Of a stretch of DNA of 64,000 nucleotides, positions 1-7,942 are shown one piece after another. Both the position numbers and the translations under genes were made by a program. The DNA is from Bacteroidota bacterium. Its GTDB lineage: Bacteria; Bacteroidota; Bacteroidia; Bacteroidales; ML635J-15. The notes beneath the pieces are model-generated. The model was given only the letters and a program-made list of their open reading frames with translations. It had not been told where the DNA came from and did no database searches. How positions within the stretch are numbered: position 1 is the stretch's first letter; each line of letters starts with the position of its first letter. The stretch covers positions 1-64,000 of the forward strand of contig JAKQEK010000372.1 in NCBI GenBank assembly GCA_029558535.1, written 5' to 3'.

Positions 1-87
1 TTCCAGTTTATTATCTTGTCCAAAAACAGCCAACTGTATTGCTTGTCCCCATTCGGTAACGTAATGTATTCGGAAATTTAATTTCAT
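1..87 (-). CDS. probable 4-alpha-glucanotransferase, N-terminal fragment
   Basis: Only the first 29 codons lie in the window; the gene runs off the left edge. The visible peptide starts MKLNFRIHYVTEWGQ and continues into a short beta-strand-like stretch. This resembles the N-terminal starch-binding (CBM20-type) domain that begins the long 4-alpha-glucanotransferases of Bacteroidota, which act in glycogen and maltodextrin metabolism. The identification rests on these few residues only. Another protein with a CBM20 start is possible. The ATG at 85-87 is the only plausible start seen. Confidence 0.5.
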   Translation of the reverse strand, partial: MKLNFRIHYVTEWGQAIQLAVFGQDNKLE

Positions 88-294
88 TGGTGATTAGTAT
101 TATTTTGAAGATAATTTTTTACATTTTTCAGAATCAAATAAGATTCTATAATTCAACTGATTAATTATTTCAGATTATAATTGCAAATAATTTGCAAAGT
201 TAAAAAAATATACCAAAGAAAATCAGCGCCCTTCATCGAAATTGCGTTTCAAGGAAAATAAAAAACCTTTGATGTAAATTCACGAAAAATAAGA

Positions 295-328
295 AACGCC
301 GACAATCTTTCATTTGATTATCGGCGTT
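295..328 (-). terminator. rho-independent terminator of tRNA-Cys
   Basis: On the minus strand, starting 6 bases past the tRNA 3' end, the arms AACGCCGA and TCGGCGTT pair perfectly. An inner AATC/GATT extends the stem after a single mismatch, and the loop is 8 nt. The stem is followed on the minus strand by CTTATTTTTC. Its position directly after the tRNA makes its role clear. The sequence between this hairpin and the upstream partial gene (88-294) shows nothing else recognisable. Confidence 0.85.
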
Positions 329-334
329 ATAATG

Positions 335-405
335 AGGTTCGTGGCGGATTCGAACCGCCGTCAACGGTTTTGCAGACCGGTGCCTAGCCACTCGGCTAAG
401 GTACC
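335..405 (-). tRNA. tRNA-Cys (GCA)
   Basis: The minus strand folds as a 71-nt tRNA without encoded CCA. The D stem is GCC/GGC. The anticodon loop CTGCAAA gives anticodon GCA. The T arm GGCGG-TTCGAAT-CCGCC is perfect. The discriminator base is U73, the universal cysteine identity base. The acceptor stem is odd: GGTACCT against ACGAACC leaves A4-A69 and C6-C67 unpaired, and the outermost anticodon-stem pair is also C-U. A strong promoter lies just upstream and a terminator just downstream, so it looks like a functional single-gene unit despite the mismatches. Confidence 0.9.
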
Positions 406-416
406 AAAATGGATTG

Positions 417-446
417 CAAATATAGTTTATTTTTATTATCAGACAA
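417..446 (-). promoter_or_regulatory. Bacteroidota-type promoter for tRNA-Cys
   Basis: Read on the minus strand, TTG (444-446) is followed after exactly 19 nt by TATATTTG (417-424). This is a full match to the Bacteroidota primary sigma-factor pattern (-33 TTG, -7 TAnnTTTG). The -7 box lies 11 nt before the mature tRNA 5' end, so the primary transcript would have almost no leader. Confidence 0.8.
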
Positions 447-459
447 AATTTAAATTAAA

Positions 460-1362
460 TTACGTTTCCTTCTTTCTCGTTTTGCCTAATTGAGATAGCA
501 CCACCCCTGAAATTACTATTATTATTCCGATAATTTTCTTTATTCCAATCTGTTCGTCAAGAAATAAATAAGAAATAATGATAGTGAAAATAGGAATAAC
601 ATTGGTAAAGACATTTACCTTGGTTATTGGCATAAACTTAAGGCCATACATATAAAATAAAAATGCAACTGTGGAGGCTAATATACCAAGTTCGACTATT
701 GCCCAAAATCCTCTGCTGACAAAACCTATTGTAAGAATCTCTCCCGTTGAATAAATTAATGCTATTGGAAGAAAATACAACATGCCAATTACATTTTGCC
801 AGAAAATAACTGTTAAAACAGAATATTCATCAGGAATTTTTTTAATCATTACACTATAACCATTAGCAGCTACAATAGCAAGGAAAAGAAGCAATAAACC
901 ATTTACTGAAACTTCCAGACTCATGTCCTTCCCGAACACCAAGACAACAATTCCTGTAATTGATATGACAATACCGATCAAATTAAGAACGGATATCTTT
1001 TCCCTCAGAAAATAAAATGCGACAATAGGAGTAAATAGAGGGATTACAGAAATAATCACTGAAGCCATAGATGGTTCAACGTATGCCAAACCGTTTGTCT
1101 CACCAAGAAAATATAAAAAAGGCTCAAATAACGCCAGTAGCAAAAATAAATGCAAATGCTTTCTTCGCGGAAGTACAAATTTTCGGGCTATAAGTAATAC
1201 CGGGACGAGAAAAATAACAGAAATAACAAGTCTGAAAAAAATAACAGTTATAGCATTATAATATTCTAGTGCAATTTTCCCCCAAACAAATGACGTCCCC
1301 CACAATATCATGGATATTATTAGAAGAGAATAAACTAATAATAGTTGTTTTCTTTTGTCCAT
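460..1362 (-). CDS. EamA/DMT-family transporter
   Basis: A 300-residue integral membrane protein of the drug/metabolite transporter superfamily. Ten hydrophobic segments form two EamA repeats (about residues 10-145 and 155-290). The first repeat opens with the typical WGTSFVWGK and ends with the segment GIVVLVFGKD. The C-terminus is short and basic (GKTRKK). Such proteins export or import small metabolites, and the substrate cannot be read from the sequence. The start lies 18 bases after the glyQS stop, so it probably ends the leftward transcript from 5.3 kb. A second, different EamA gene lies at 19.0 kb. Confidence 0.85.
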   Translation of the reverse strand: MDKRKQLLLVYSLLIISMILWGTSFVWGKIALEYYNAITVIFFRLVISVIFLVPVLLIARKFVLPRRKHLHLFLLLALFEPFLYFLGETNGLAYVEPSMASVIISVIPLFTPIVAFYFLREKISVLNLIGIVISITGIVVLVFGKDMSLEVSVNGLLLLFLAIVAANGYSVMIKKIPDEYSVLTVIFWQNVIGMLYFLPIALIYSTGEILTIGFVSRGFWAIVELGILASTVAFLFYMYGLKFMPITKVNVFTNVIPIFTIIISYLFLDEQIGIKKIIGIIIVISGVVLSQLGKTRKKET

Positions 1363-1380
1363 TTTAGTCGAAAAGTAGGA

Positions 1381-2916
1381 TTAAAGTTTCTTTAAAAGAT
1401 TCTTTATATCAGTTTTTTCTTTAACGATACCTGACAATTTATCAGCAGGTATTCTCTCCTGTATCATTGTATCACGATATCTTATCGTCACAGTATTGTC
1501 TTCCAGGGACTGATGATCAACAGTTATACAGAAAGGTGTCCCAATTGCATCCTGACGACGATAGCGTTTTCCTATAGAATCTTTTTCTTCGTACATGCAA
1601 TTAATGTCAAATTTAAGATCGTTCATTATTGTACGGGCAAACTCAGGCAATCCGTCTTTTTTTACCAATGGCAGAATTGCAACCTTAATTGGAGCCAGAC
1701 ATTCCGGGAGATTAAGTACAACACGGGTTTCTTCTCCCACTTGTTCTTCTTGATAGCATGCAGATAATAATGAAAGAAAAGTTCTGTCTAAACCAATTGA
1801 AGTTTCAACCACATAAGGAACATAACTTTCTTCTGTTTCGTTATCGTAAAATTGTATCTTTTTGCCTGAAAAAATCTGATGCTGATTCAAATCATAATCA
1901 GTACGAGAGTGAATGCCCTCGAGTTCTTTAAATCCAAATGGGAATTCAAATTCAATATCAAATGCTGCATTTGCATAGTGAGCAAGTTTATCATGTTTAT
2001 GCCAGCGATATTTTTCAGGATTAATGCCCATTGCTAAATGCCAATTCATTCTTTTTTCTTTCCAGGTATCGAACCACTTAAGCTCTTCGCCCGGTTTAAC
2101 GAAATACTGCATTTCCATTTGTTCAAATTCACGCATGCGGAAAATAAATTGACGGGCTACAATTTCGTTTCGAAAAGCTTTTCCAATTTGAGCAATGCCG
2201 AATGGAATTTTCATGCGACCTGTTTTTTGGACATTCAGATAATTGACAAAAATTCCCTGTGCAGTTTCCGGACGTAAATAAACGGTATTAGCTCCTTCAC
2301 TTACAGAGCCTAATTTTGTCTCAAACATTAAATTGAACTGTCTGACTTCTGTCCAGTTGCGACTTCCCGAAACAGGACAAACAATACCTTCATCAATAAT
2401 TATCTGACGAACTTTTTCCAAATCATTAGCATCCAGTGCTGCAACAAAATTCGCTTTAATAGATTCTATTTTAGCAGCATATTCGAGTACTCTGGCGTTG
2501 GTTGTGCGGAATTGATTTTCATCAAAAGTGTCACCAAAGCGTTTTGCAGCCTTTTCAACTTCTTTATTTATTTTATCATTTATCTTTTCAAGATAATCTT
2601 CAATCAGTACATCAGCACGATATCTTTTCTTAGAATCTTTATTGTCAATAAGAGGGTCATTAAAAGCGTCAACATGTCCGGAAGCTTTCCAGATAGTTGG
2701 GTGCATAAATATAGCCGAATCAATTCCAACAACTTCTTCATTCAACTGAGTCATTGCTTTCCACCAGTATTCCTTAATGTTGTTCTTTAGTTCAACTCCG
2801 TTCTGTCCATAATCATACACTGCACTAAGTCCATCGTATAATTCCGAAGATTGAAAAATAAAACCATATTCTTTGCAATGAGCAATAATTTTTTTGAAAA
2901 GATCTTCTTGTATCAT
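1381..2916 (-). CDS. glyQS: glycine-tRNA ligase, single-chain alpha2 type
   Basis: Charges tRNA-Gly with glycine in the cytoplasm. At 511 residues it is the eukaryote-like homodimeric class II enzyme, not the alpha/beta tetramer of Proteobacteria. The N-terminal motif YGFIFQSSELYDGL, motif 2 (RNEIVARQFIFRMREFEQME) and the motif 3 region (ETSIGLDRTFLSLL) are visible. They are followed by an anticodon-binding domain (about residues 410-505). It starts 5 bases after the stop-side end of the unrelated 192-aa gene upstream and shares its transcript. Confidence 0.97.
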   Translation of the reverse strand: MIQEDLFKKIIAHCKEYGFIFQSSELYDGLSAVYDYGQNGVELKNNIKEYWWKAMTQLNEEVVGIDSAIFMHPTIWKASGHVDAFNDPLIDNKDSKKRYRADVLIEDYLEKINDKINKEVEKAAKRFGDTFDENQFRTTNARVLEYAAKIESIKANFVAALDANDLEKVRQIIIDEGIVCPVSGSRNWTEVRQFNLMFETKLGSVSEGANTVYLRPETAQGIFVNYLNVQKTGRMKIPFGIAQIGKAFRNEIVARQFIFRMREFEQMEMQYFVKPGEELKWFDTWKEKRMNWHLAMGINPEKYRWHKHDKLAHYANAAFDIEFEFPFGFKELEGIHSRTDYDLNQHQIFSGKKIQFYDNETEESYVPYVVETSIGLDRTFLSLLSACYQEEQVGEETRVVLNLPECLAPIKVAILPLVKKDGLPEFARTIMNDLKFDINCMYEEKDSIGKRYRRQDAIGTPFCITVDHQSLEDNTVTIRYRDTMIQERIPADKLSGIVKEKTDIKNLLKKL

Positions 2917-2920
2917 ACTT

Positions 2921-3499
2921 TTATCTGTTAAATAAAATTCCTATTTGAAAAACGGGGCAAAAATACAAATCATTTTTATTATAGAATGCCCCTAAACAAA
3001 TTAGTTGCGAAGTTAAAGCAATTTTCTCTGTCATCAGATAATCAAAACTAAATATCGGATATCCAACCCAAGCTTTGTAACTGTAATAATCGGCATCTGA
3101 AAGTAATACTCCGTTCTGCGACTGTATATGTAAATTTTTTATTTTACCCTTACCAACGCTTAGTGCTGCACAAAAACGAAATTTATTTTTCGAATATGTA
3201 TAACCCAACATAGGTCCTCCATAGCCTAAAGTAATGTAAGAATTGTCTGACTCAAGGGATTTGTAATTTGTTTTTTGATTGCCACCAATAATTCCCAAAC
3301 AAATGTGGTCTTTTATGTAAAATCTTAAAATTCCTCCTATACCAAATCCTAAAGTTTCAATTTTTTGATGAGGATTCTGAGCAATTGTAAATCCCGGTTG
3401 CAAAAACAACATGCCACCGCTGTACATTGGTTTTCTATCCTGAGAAAAGCAGAATAAGTTTAAATAGATTAAAATTGAAAACAGAATAAGTTTTTTCAT
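2921..3499 (-). CDS. secreted envelope protein, probable outer-membrane beta-barrel
   Basis: The family is not recognised. A clear signal peptide (MKKLILFSILIYLNLFCFSQ, cleavage probably after CFS) precedes about 170 residues of short alternating strands rich in Gly, Tyr and Phe. These end in the hydrophobic strand FCPVFQIGILFNR, which is a beta-barrel-like C-terminus. That suggests a small eight-stranded outer-membrane protein. Its ATG overlaps the stop of the MORN-repeat gene by one base (TAATG), so the two are translationally coupled and may act together at the cell surface. Confidence 0.6.
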   Translation of the reverse strand: MKKLILFSILIYLNLFCFSQDRKPMYSGGMLFLQPGFTIAQNPHQKIETLGFGIGGILRFYIKDHICLGIIGGNQKTNYKSLESDNSYITLGYGGPMLGYTYSKNKFRFCAALSVGKGKIKNLHIQSQNGVLLSDADYYSYKAWVGYPIFSFDYLMTEKIALTSQLICLGAFYNKNDLYFCPVFQIGILFNR

Positions 3500-5292
3500 T
3501 ATCTGCTTCCACTTTTATTTTGAGGAAGATTTGGGTTGCTGTCAATTAGAATATCAGTTTGTCTTCCACCATGAAACATTGCCTGAAAAGTAATGCCTCC
3601 TTTTTGGTCGTAATATGTTGATTTTCCTTCTTTAACACCGTTTTTATAATTTACTTCCGATTCAATAGGACCAAAATCATAATATGTTTGCCACTTTCCG
3701 TCAGGTTTATCCATTTTGTAATTTTCTACTTTTACAATGTCTCCATTGGTATTTCTGTAAACAAATTTACCGTTACGTTTACCTTCGTAATATACCCCCG
3801 ATATAATTTCAGTTCCTTTTATGCTGTAGGTTTTGTATGAGCCGTGTAGTGTTGAAGTTAATTTGTTTTTGATGCTAAAGTCATCATCTGATTTTACTTC
3901 GATGAGTTTATAAGATTCTTCTAGTTGCTTCTTTCCGTTAGGATACCAGAAATAATTTTTGCCAGCAATAAGTCCGTCTTTATAATCAATTACAGACTTC
4001 TTTTGTCCATTTTCATGAAATGTCGTCCATGTCCCGGTCATTACACCTAAATCATAAGTCCCTTGCATTGCTAACGTTCCATCTTCATACCACTCTTTCC
4101 ATTCGCCTACTTCAAAATCATTTTCAAAATTTCCTTCTCTGAATTTATTGCCGTTTTCATAAAAAACATTCCATACGCCATCCTTTAATCCTTTTGTATA
4201 GTCAACTTCTTTCCAGACTTTTCCGTTCGAATACCAAAAAGTCCATCTTCCTTCCATTTTACCTTTTATATAATTACCTTCATTACCTTTTGTTCCGTCA
4301 CTACGCCAATATGTCCAAAATCCATCCTGTAAATCATTTAAAAAATTCCCGTCAATATCTTTTTTCCCATCTTCAAACCAAAAGTGAGCTTCTCCATTTA
4401 GTTTCCCTTCCAAATAATTTAGTTCTGATTGCTTATTGCCATTTTCGTAGTATTTGGTTTGTAGACCATGCCTCAGATCGTTTAAATAGTTATGAGTACT
4501 TCTAATCTGACCCGATGGATACCAGTATGTCCAAACCTCTTCTCGTTTTCCGTCAATTATTTTCCCTTCCATCTCTTTATTGCCTTCAGCAGTCCAGAAA
4601 ATATTCATTCCGGTTTCAAAACTTATTTCACTTTTTTTGTTTCCGTTCTCATACCATTCGTGCCAAATACCAATCCTTTCTCCATTATTGTAATTCCCTT
4701 CAGAAGCTTTTTTACCATTTTCATGATAATAAACCCATAAACCTTGCTCTAAACCATTTTCTAACTTTCCTTCTGATTTTTTTTGCAGATTATCATAATA
4801 TGAAATCATTTCGCCCTTGCCATCTGTTACAGTTTGCTTACCTGTGGCTGTATAGAATGAGTTTATTCTTTGGAGAATTCCTTTTTTATAAATTACTTCA
4901 GATTGTAATTGTCCGTTCTCATAGTAGTGCTGCCAAACACTATCTTTATAATTACTATGGTAATATCCTTTAATTGAAGGATTTCCGTTTTTATAGTTTT
5001 CTACAAAAGCTCCATGTCTTTCGTTTCCCCAGTAATTATATTCTTCTTTAATTTTACCATCAGGATAATAAACTTTATTAGTTCCATGTAGCACATCTTT
5101 ATAAAACTCTATTTCAGCCATAATCTTTCCATCAGGGGACCAGTATTTCCAGGTTCCGGATTTTTGTCCCATATGCAGCGTTCCTTCTTCTTTTATATTA
5201 CCGTTTTGATAATATATTTTTTCCGTTGTATATTCCTGAGAAATTGTATAACAACTTATTAAGATAAATAAGAAAAAAATATTTCTTTTCAT
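3499..5292 (-). CDS. secreted MORN-repeat protein
   Basis: A 597-residue protein with a signal peptide (MKRNIFFLFILISCYTIS) followed by an almost unbroken array of about 22-24-residue repeats. The repeats have the consensus G.W..WYENG.K..E..Y..G, as in YYENGNKQSELNYLEGK and WYSNGKVWKEVDYTKG. These are MORN-type repeats of the MORN_2 variant common in Bacteroidota secreted proteins. The repeats run from about residue 25 to 575 and form an extended beta-hairpin stack. The molecular role is unknown; binding to the envelope or to a partner protein is likely. It is the first gene of the leftward cluster and is coupled to the small barrel-like protein downstream. Confidence 0.85.
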   Translation of the reverse strand: MKRNIFFLFILISCYTISQEYTTEKIYYQNGNIKEEGTLHMGQKSGTWKYWSPDGKIMAEIEFYKDVLHGTNKVYYPDGKIKEEYNYWGNERHGAFVENYKNGNPSIKGYYHSNYKDSVWQHYYENGQLQSEVIYKKGILQRINSFYTATGKQTVTDGKGEMISYYDNLQKKSEGKLENGLEQGLWVYYHENGKKASEGNYNNGERIGIWHEWYENGNKKSEISFETGMNIFWTAEGNKEMEGKIIDGKREEVWTYWYPSGQIRSTHNYLNDLRHGLQTKYYENGNKQSELNYLEGKLNGEAHFWFEDGKKDIDGNFLNDLQDGFWTYWRSDGTKGNEGNYIKGKMEGRWTFWYSNGKVWKEVDYTKGLKDGVWNVFYENGNKFREGNFENDFEVGEWKEWYEDGTLAMQGTYDLGVMTGTWTTFHENGQKKSVIDYKDGLIAGKNYFWYPNGKKQLEESYKLIEVKSDDDFSIKNKLTSTLHGSYKTYSIKGTEIISGVYYEGKRNGKFVYRNTNGDIVKVENYKMDKPDGKWQTYYDFGPIESEVNYKNGVKEGKSTYYDQKGGITFQAMFHGGRQTDILIDSNPNLPQNKSGSR

Positions 5293-5469
5293 TTATGGCA
5301 TGTTTTTTATTATCACACAAAAATAGTATTTGTATAACAATAATTTGGATGAGATTATTTTATCTTACAAACAAAAAAATTAACAATGACTAATGAGTTG
5401 AATATCAAAGATTTGTTGTGAAGGTTTGTAGTAAATATTGTGTTTTTAATATAGAATTAGAAAAAAAAA

Positions 5470-5500
5470 TTGGTAAAACATAAATTCTGTATTAAATTTG
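5470..5500 (+). promoter_or_regulatory. Bacteroidota-type promoter
   Basis: TTG (5470-5472), a 20-nt spacer, then TAAATTTG (5493-5500). The match to the -33/-7 pattern is full and leaves a leader of about 24 nt before the ATG at 5531. The rest of the 5293-5530 gap is AT-rich and shows no further feature, apart from a short repeated TTGATAA next to the promoter. Confidence 0.65.
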
Positions 5501-5530
5501 TTGATAATTTGTTGATAAAAAAACAAAGTA

Positions 5531-6331
5531 ATGAAAATTTATACTTCTATAATTATCGTGATGTTAATATTAATAACTGGGACAAAAGCAGTTTCCAGTG
5601 ACATGATATTGAAGGGTATATATCAGGGAAAAGATTTGTATATTATGAATCCTATGCTTGATGCAGGTGAGGAATATTGCGTTTACGAAGTTTTGATAAA
5701 TAACGAAAAATACAATGAGGTTATAAATTCCAGTGCATTCCGTATAAGTTTGGATTATGCCGGTTTACAATTTGGACAAGAGTATGTAGTTACTATCAGA
5801 CATCATGAGTTTTGTACACCAAAACTGGTTAACCCGGAAGTGCTTAAACCTCTGTGTACTTATGAAATTATTTCTCATGAGCTGGGCTACGATAATGTAT
5901 TAAGATTTATTACCGCTAATGAGTCCGGTAAACTGACTTTTTATGTTGAAGAGTTTAGATGGGGCAAGTGGCTCGAAATTGGTCAGTTGCCTGGTGAAGG
6001 TGGTCCCGGAAACAGATCATATTCAATAAAAACATATCCTTTTAACGGAGAAAATAGATTTAGAATTTATCAAATAGACCATTTAAAAAGAAAATTCTAT
6101 TCAGATGAAATAGTATATAAGGTTAATAAAGAACCTATTAGAATTATGACAAAACTAAGCAGTGTTTCTAAAGAAATAGTTTTTAGTGAAAATACAAGTT
6201 ATGAAGTCATTAATGAGTTTGGTGAAGAAATGATTACAGGAGTAGGAAATGTTGTTAATGTGTCAAAACTTAATAAAGGTCAATATTTCCTTAATTATGA
6301 GAATGAATATACCCTGTTTATTAAGCGTTAA
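5531..6331 (+). CDS. small secreted protein with a T9SS-like C-terminal tail
   Basis: A 266-residue protein of unrecognised family. It starts with a signal peptide (about residues 1-22, ITGTKAVSS). The middle has a beta-rich region with a conserved-looking pair of cysteines (HEFCTPK and PLCTYE). The last 50 residues read like a minimal type IX sorting domain: a strand with a Gly turn (VINEFGEEMITG), then NVSKLNKGQYFLNYEN and a final basic end FIKR. That matches the usual pattern of a strand, L..G.Yfl, then K/R at the C-terminus. It has its own promoter and a strong terminator, so it is a single-gene unit. Confidence 0.6.
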   Translation: MKIYTSIIIVMLILITGTKAVSSDMILKGIYQGKDLYIMNPMLDAGEEYCVYEVLINNEKYNEVINSSAFRISLDYAGLQFGQEYVVTIRHHEFCTPKLVNPEVLKPLCTYEIISHELGYDNVLRFITANESGKLTFYVEEFRWGKWLEIGQLPGEGGPGNRSYSIKTYPFNGENRFRIYQIDHLKRKFYSDEIVYKVNKEPIRIMTKLSSVSKEIVFSENTSYEVINEFGEEMITGVGNVVNVSKLNKGQYFLNYENEYTLFIKR

Positions 6332-6350
6332 ATTAAATTGATATATATTT

Positions 6351-6377
6351 AAGAGGTATATTTTATACCTCTTTTTT
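6351..6377 (+). terminator. rho-independent terminator
   Basis: The arms AAGAGGTATA (6351-6360) and TATACCTCTT (6364-6373) pair perfectly around a 3-nt loop and are followed by TTTT. It ends the transcript of the small secreted protein. It lies only 7 bases before the next ATG, so the LuxE-like gene needs its own transcription start or read-through. Confidence 0.85.
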
Positions 6378-6383
6378 GTTTAT

Positions 6384-7382
6384 ATGAAAATGAAAAAAAT
6401 GGATTTTGCAAAATATAAGACGGAGATTTTTAATGATATTTCAAATGAGAAGTTCGAACAACTTTCAATTTTTGCTTTTAAACATCAATTTGAAAATAAT
6501 TTAATTTATAGGCAATTTTGTGATTGTCTAAATGTTATTCCTGAGAAAATAATAAAAATAAAGGATATCCCATTTTTGCCAATATCATTTTTTAAAACAC
6601 AAAAAGTCGTTTCAGGAGATTTTAACAATTTTACAATTTTTAAATCCAGTACGACTACAGGGACAACTTCTTCTTCACATTATGTCGGAGATGTTGAATT
6701 ATATGTTAAATCATTTACTGAAGCCTTCAATTATTTTTATGGTAATCCCGAAAAATTTGTAATACTTGCATTACTCCCTTCATATATTGAGAGGCAGGAT
6801 TCGAGTCTTGTTTATATGGTAAATGGGTTTTTGAAACAAACCAATGCTGATGGTGGATTTTTTCTTAATGATTATGAAAATCTTTTTAATCAAATTACCA
6901 AACTTGAAGAACAGGAGAGAAAATATATCTTATTGGGAGTTAGCTTTGCTTTATTGGATTTTGCATTGAAATATAATGTGACTTGCAATAATGGAATAAT
7001 AATGGAAACAGGAGGCATGAAAGGGCGCAGGAAAGAACTGACGAGAACTGAACTACATAATATTTTATGTAAATCTTTTGGCGTTTCAAAAATTCATTCA
7101 GAATTTGGAATGACAGAATTACTATCACAGGCATATTCACAAGCTGATGGAATGTTTAATTGTCCTCCATGGATGAGAGTATATATTAGGGAAACATCAG
7201 ATCCACTCACAATTAGCGATGCCGGTAATGGAGCATTAAATATTATTGATCTCGCAAATATTAATTCTTGTTGTTTTATCGAGACATCTGATCTTGGCAC
7301 AGTTTCTACTGATGGTACGTTTACTGTTACAGGTCGTTTCGATCAGGCAGAGGTAAGAGGCTGTAATCTTATGGCAATTTAA
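6384..7382 (+). CDS. LuxE-like acyl-protein synthetase
   Basis: A 332-residue member of the LuxE/PaaK branch of the adenylate-forming superfamily. LuxE-type enzymes activate a fatty acid with ATP and hold it on a cysteine near the C-terminus. The nucleotide-binding loop FKSSTTTGTTSSSH (about residues 90-104) and the later motif SEFGMTELLSQAYS (about 238-251) are typical. Cys327, in RGCNLM just 5 residues from the C-terminus, is placed like the acyl-accepting cysteine of LuxE. No luxC reductase or luciferase lies nearby, so the acyl acceptor is unknown and bioluminescence is not implied. Starts at the second or third Met (6390, 6399) are also possible. Confidence 0.8.
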   Translation: MKMKKMDFAKYKTEIFNDISNEKFEQLSIFAFKHQFENNLIYRQFCDCLNVIPEKIIKIKDIPFLPISFFKTQKVVSGDFNNFTIFKSSTTTGTTSSSHYVGDVELYVKSFTEAFNYFYGNPEKFVILALLPSYIERQDSSLVYMVNGFLKQTNADGGFFLNDYENLFNQITKLEEQERKYILLGVSFALLDFALKYNVTCNNGIIMETGGMKGRRKELTRTELHNILCKSFGVSKIHSEFGMTELLSQAYSQADGMFNCPPWMRVYIRETSDPLTISDAGNGALNIIDLANINSCCFIETSDLGTVSTDGTFTVTGRFDQAEVRGCNLMAI

Positions 7383-7501
7383 GGTTTGATAGTTATGGGT
7401 CAAGTTAAAATAACAGAACCCAAAACTCAACCAGCAAACCCAAAAAGCAAGAAAATATCTGAAGCAATTACAAAAAGTTATTTCAAATCCCTTTTCATAA
7501 T

Positions 7502-7942
7502 TTATTTCGAGGCGATAGGGATTTTATTTATTCTGTTTATATGCCTTCCTCCTTCGAATTTTGTATTGAGAAATTTGTCAACTATTATAACAGCGTCCTC
7601 ATTTGTTAAAAACCGAGCAGGTAAAGCGCAAATATTTGCATCATTGTGTAAACGTGCTAGCTCAGAAATTTCCGGATTCCAACATAATGCACTACGAATG
7701 CCAGAATGTTTGTTTACAGTCATATTAATACCATTACCGCTTCCGCAAATAGAAATGCCTAAATCACAGGTTTTATTCTCAACAGCTTCTGCAAGTGGGT
7801 GTGCAAAGTCCGGATAATCGCAACTTTCTTCAGAATCAGTCCCAAAATTTATAGCTATATACCCTTTTGAGTTTAGATATTCAATCAAATGGTTTTTTAA
7901 TTTAAAACCTGCGTGATCACATGCAAATCCAATAGTTTTCAT
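7502..7942 (-). CDS. rpiB: ribose-5-phosphate isomerase B
   Basis: Interconverts ribose 5-phosphate and ribulose 5-phosphate in the pentose phosphate pathway. The 146-residue protein has the family's usual length. It shows the N-terminal FACDHAGFKLK, the region NFGTDSEESCDYPDFA, the active-site loop ICGSGNGINMT with its catalytic Cys, and the C-terminal FEGGRHINRINKI. It overlaps the upstream membrane-protein gene by 4 bases (ATGA), so the two are translationally coupled. The 119 bases between its stop and the convergent LuxE-like gene show no clear terminator. Confidence 0.96.
   Translation of the reverse strand: MKTIGFACDHAGFKLKNHLIEYLNSKGYIAINFGTDSEESCDYPDFAHPLAEAVENKTCDLGISICGSGNGINMTVNKHSGIRSALCWNPEISELARLHNDANICALPARFLTNEDAVIIVDKFLNTKFEGGRHINRINKIPIASK

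Noticed and set aside
4194-4973. Plus-strand reading frames antisense to the MORN-repeat gene
   Set aside because: The repetitive, codon-biased MORN gene leaves open frames on the other strand by chance. The products are Phe/His/Leu-rich and unlike proteins.
3499-5292. CRISPR-like or satellite repeat array
   Set aside because: The repeats are protein-level MORN units with degenerate DNA and an open reading frame, not spaced identical repeats.
6384-7382. Part of a bioluminescence lux operon
   Set aside because: There is no luxA, B, C or D nearby. LuxE-like proteins of Bacteroidota have other roles.
7386-7817. Plus-strand reading frame of 143 codons
   Set aside because: It lies over rpiB, which has clear family motifs on the other strand, and its own translation has no recognisable pattern.
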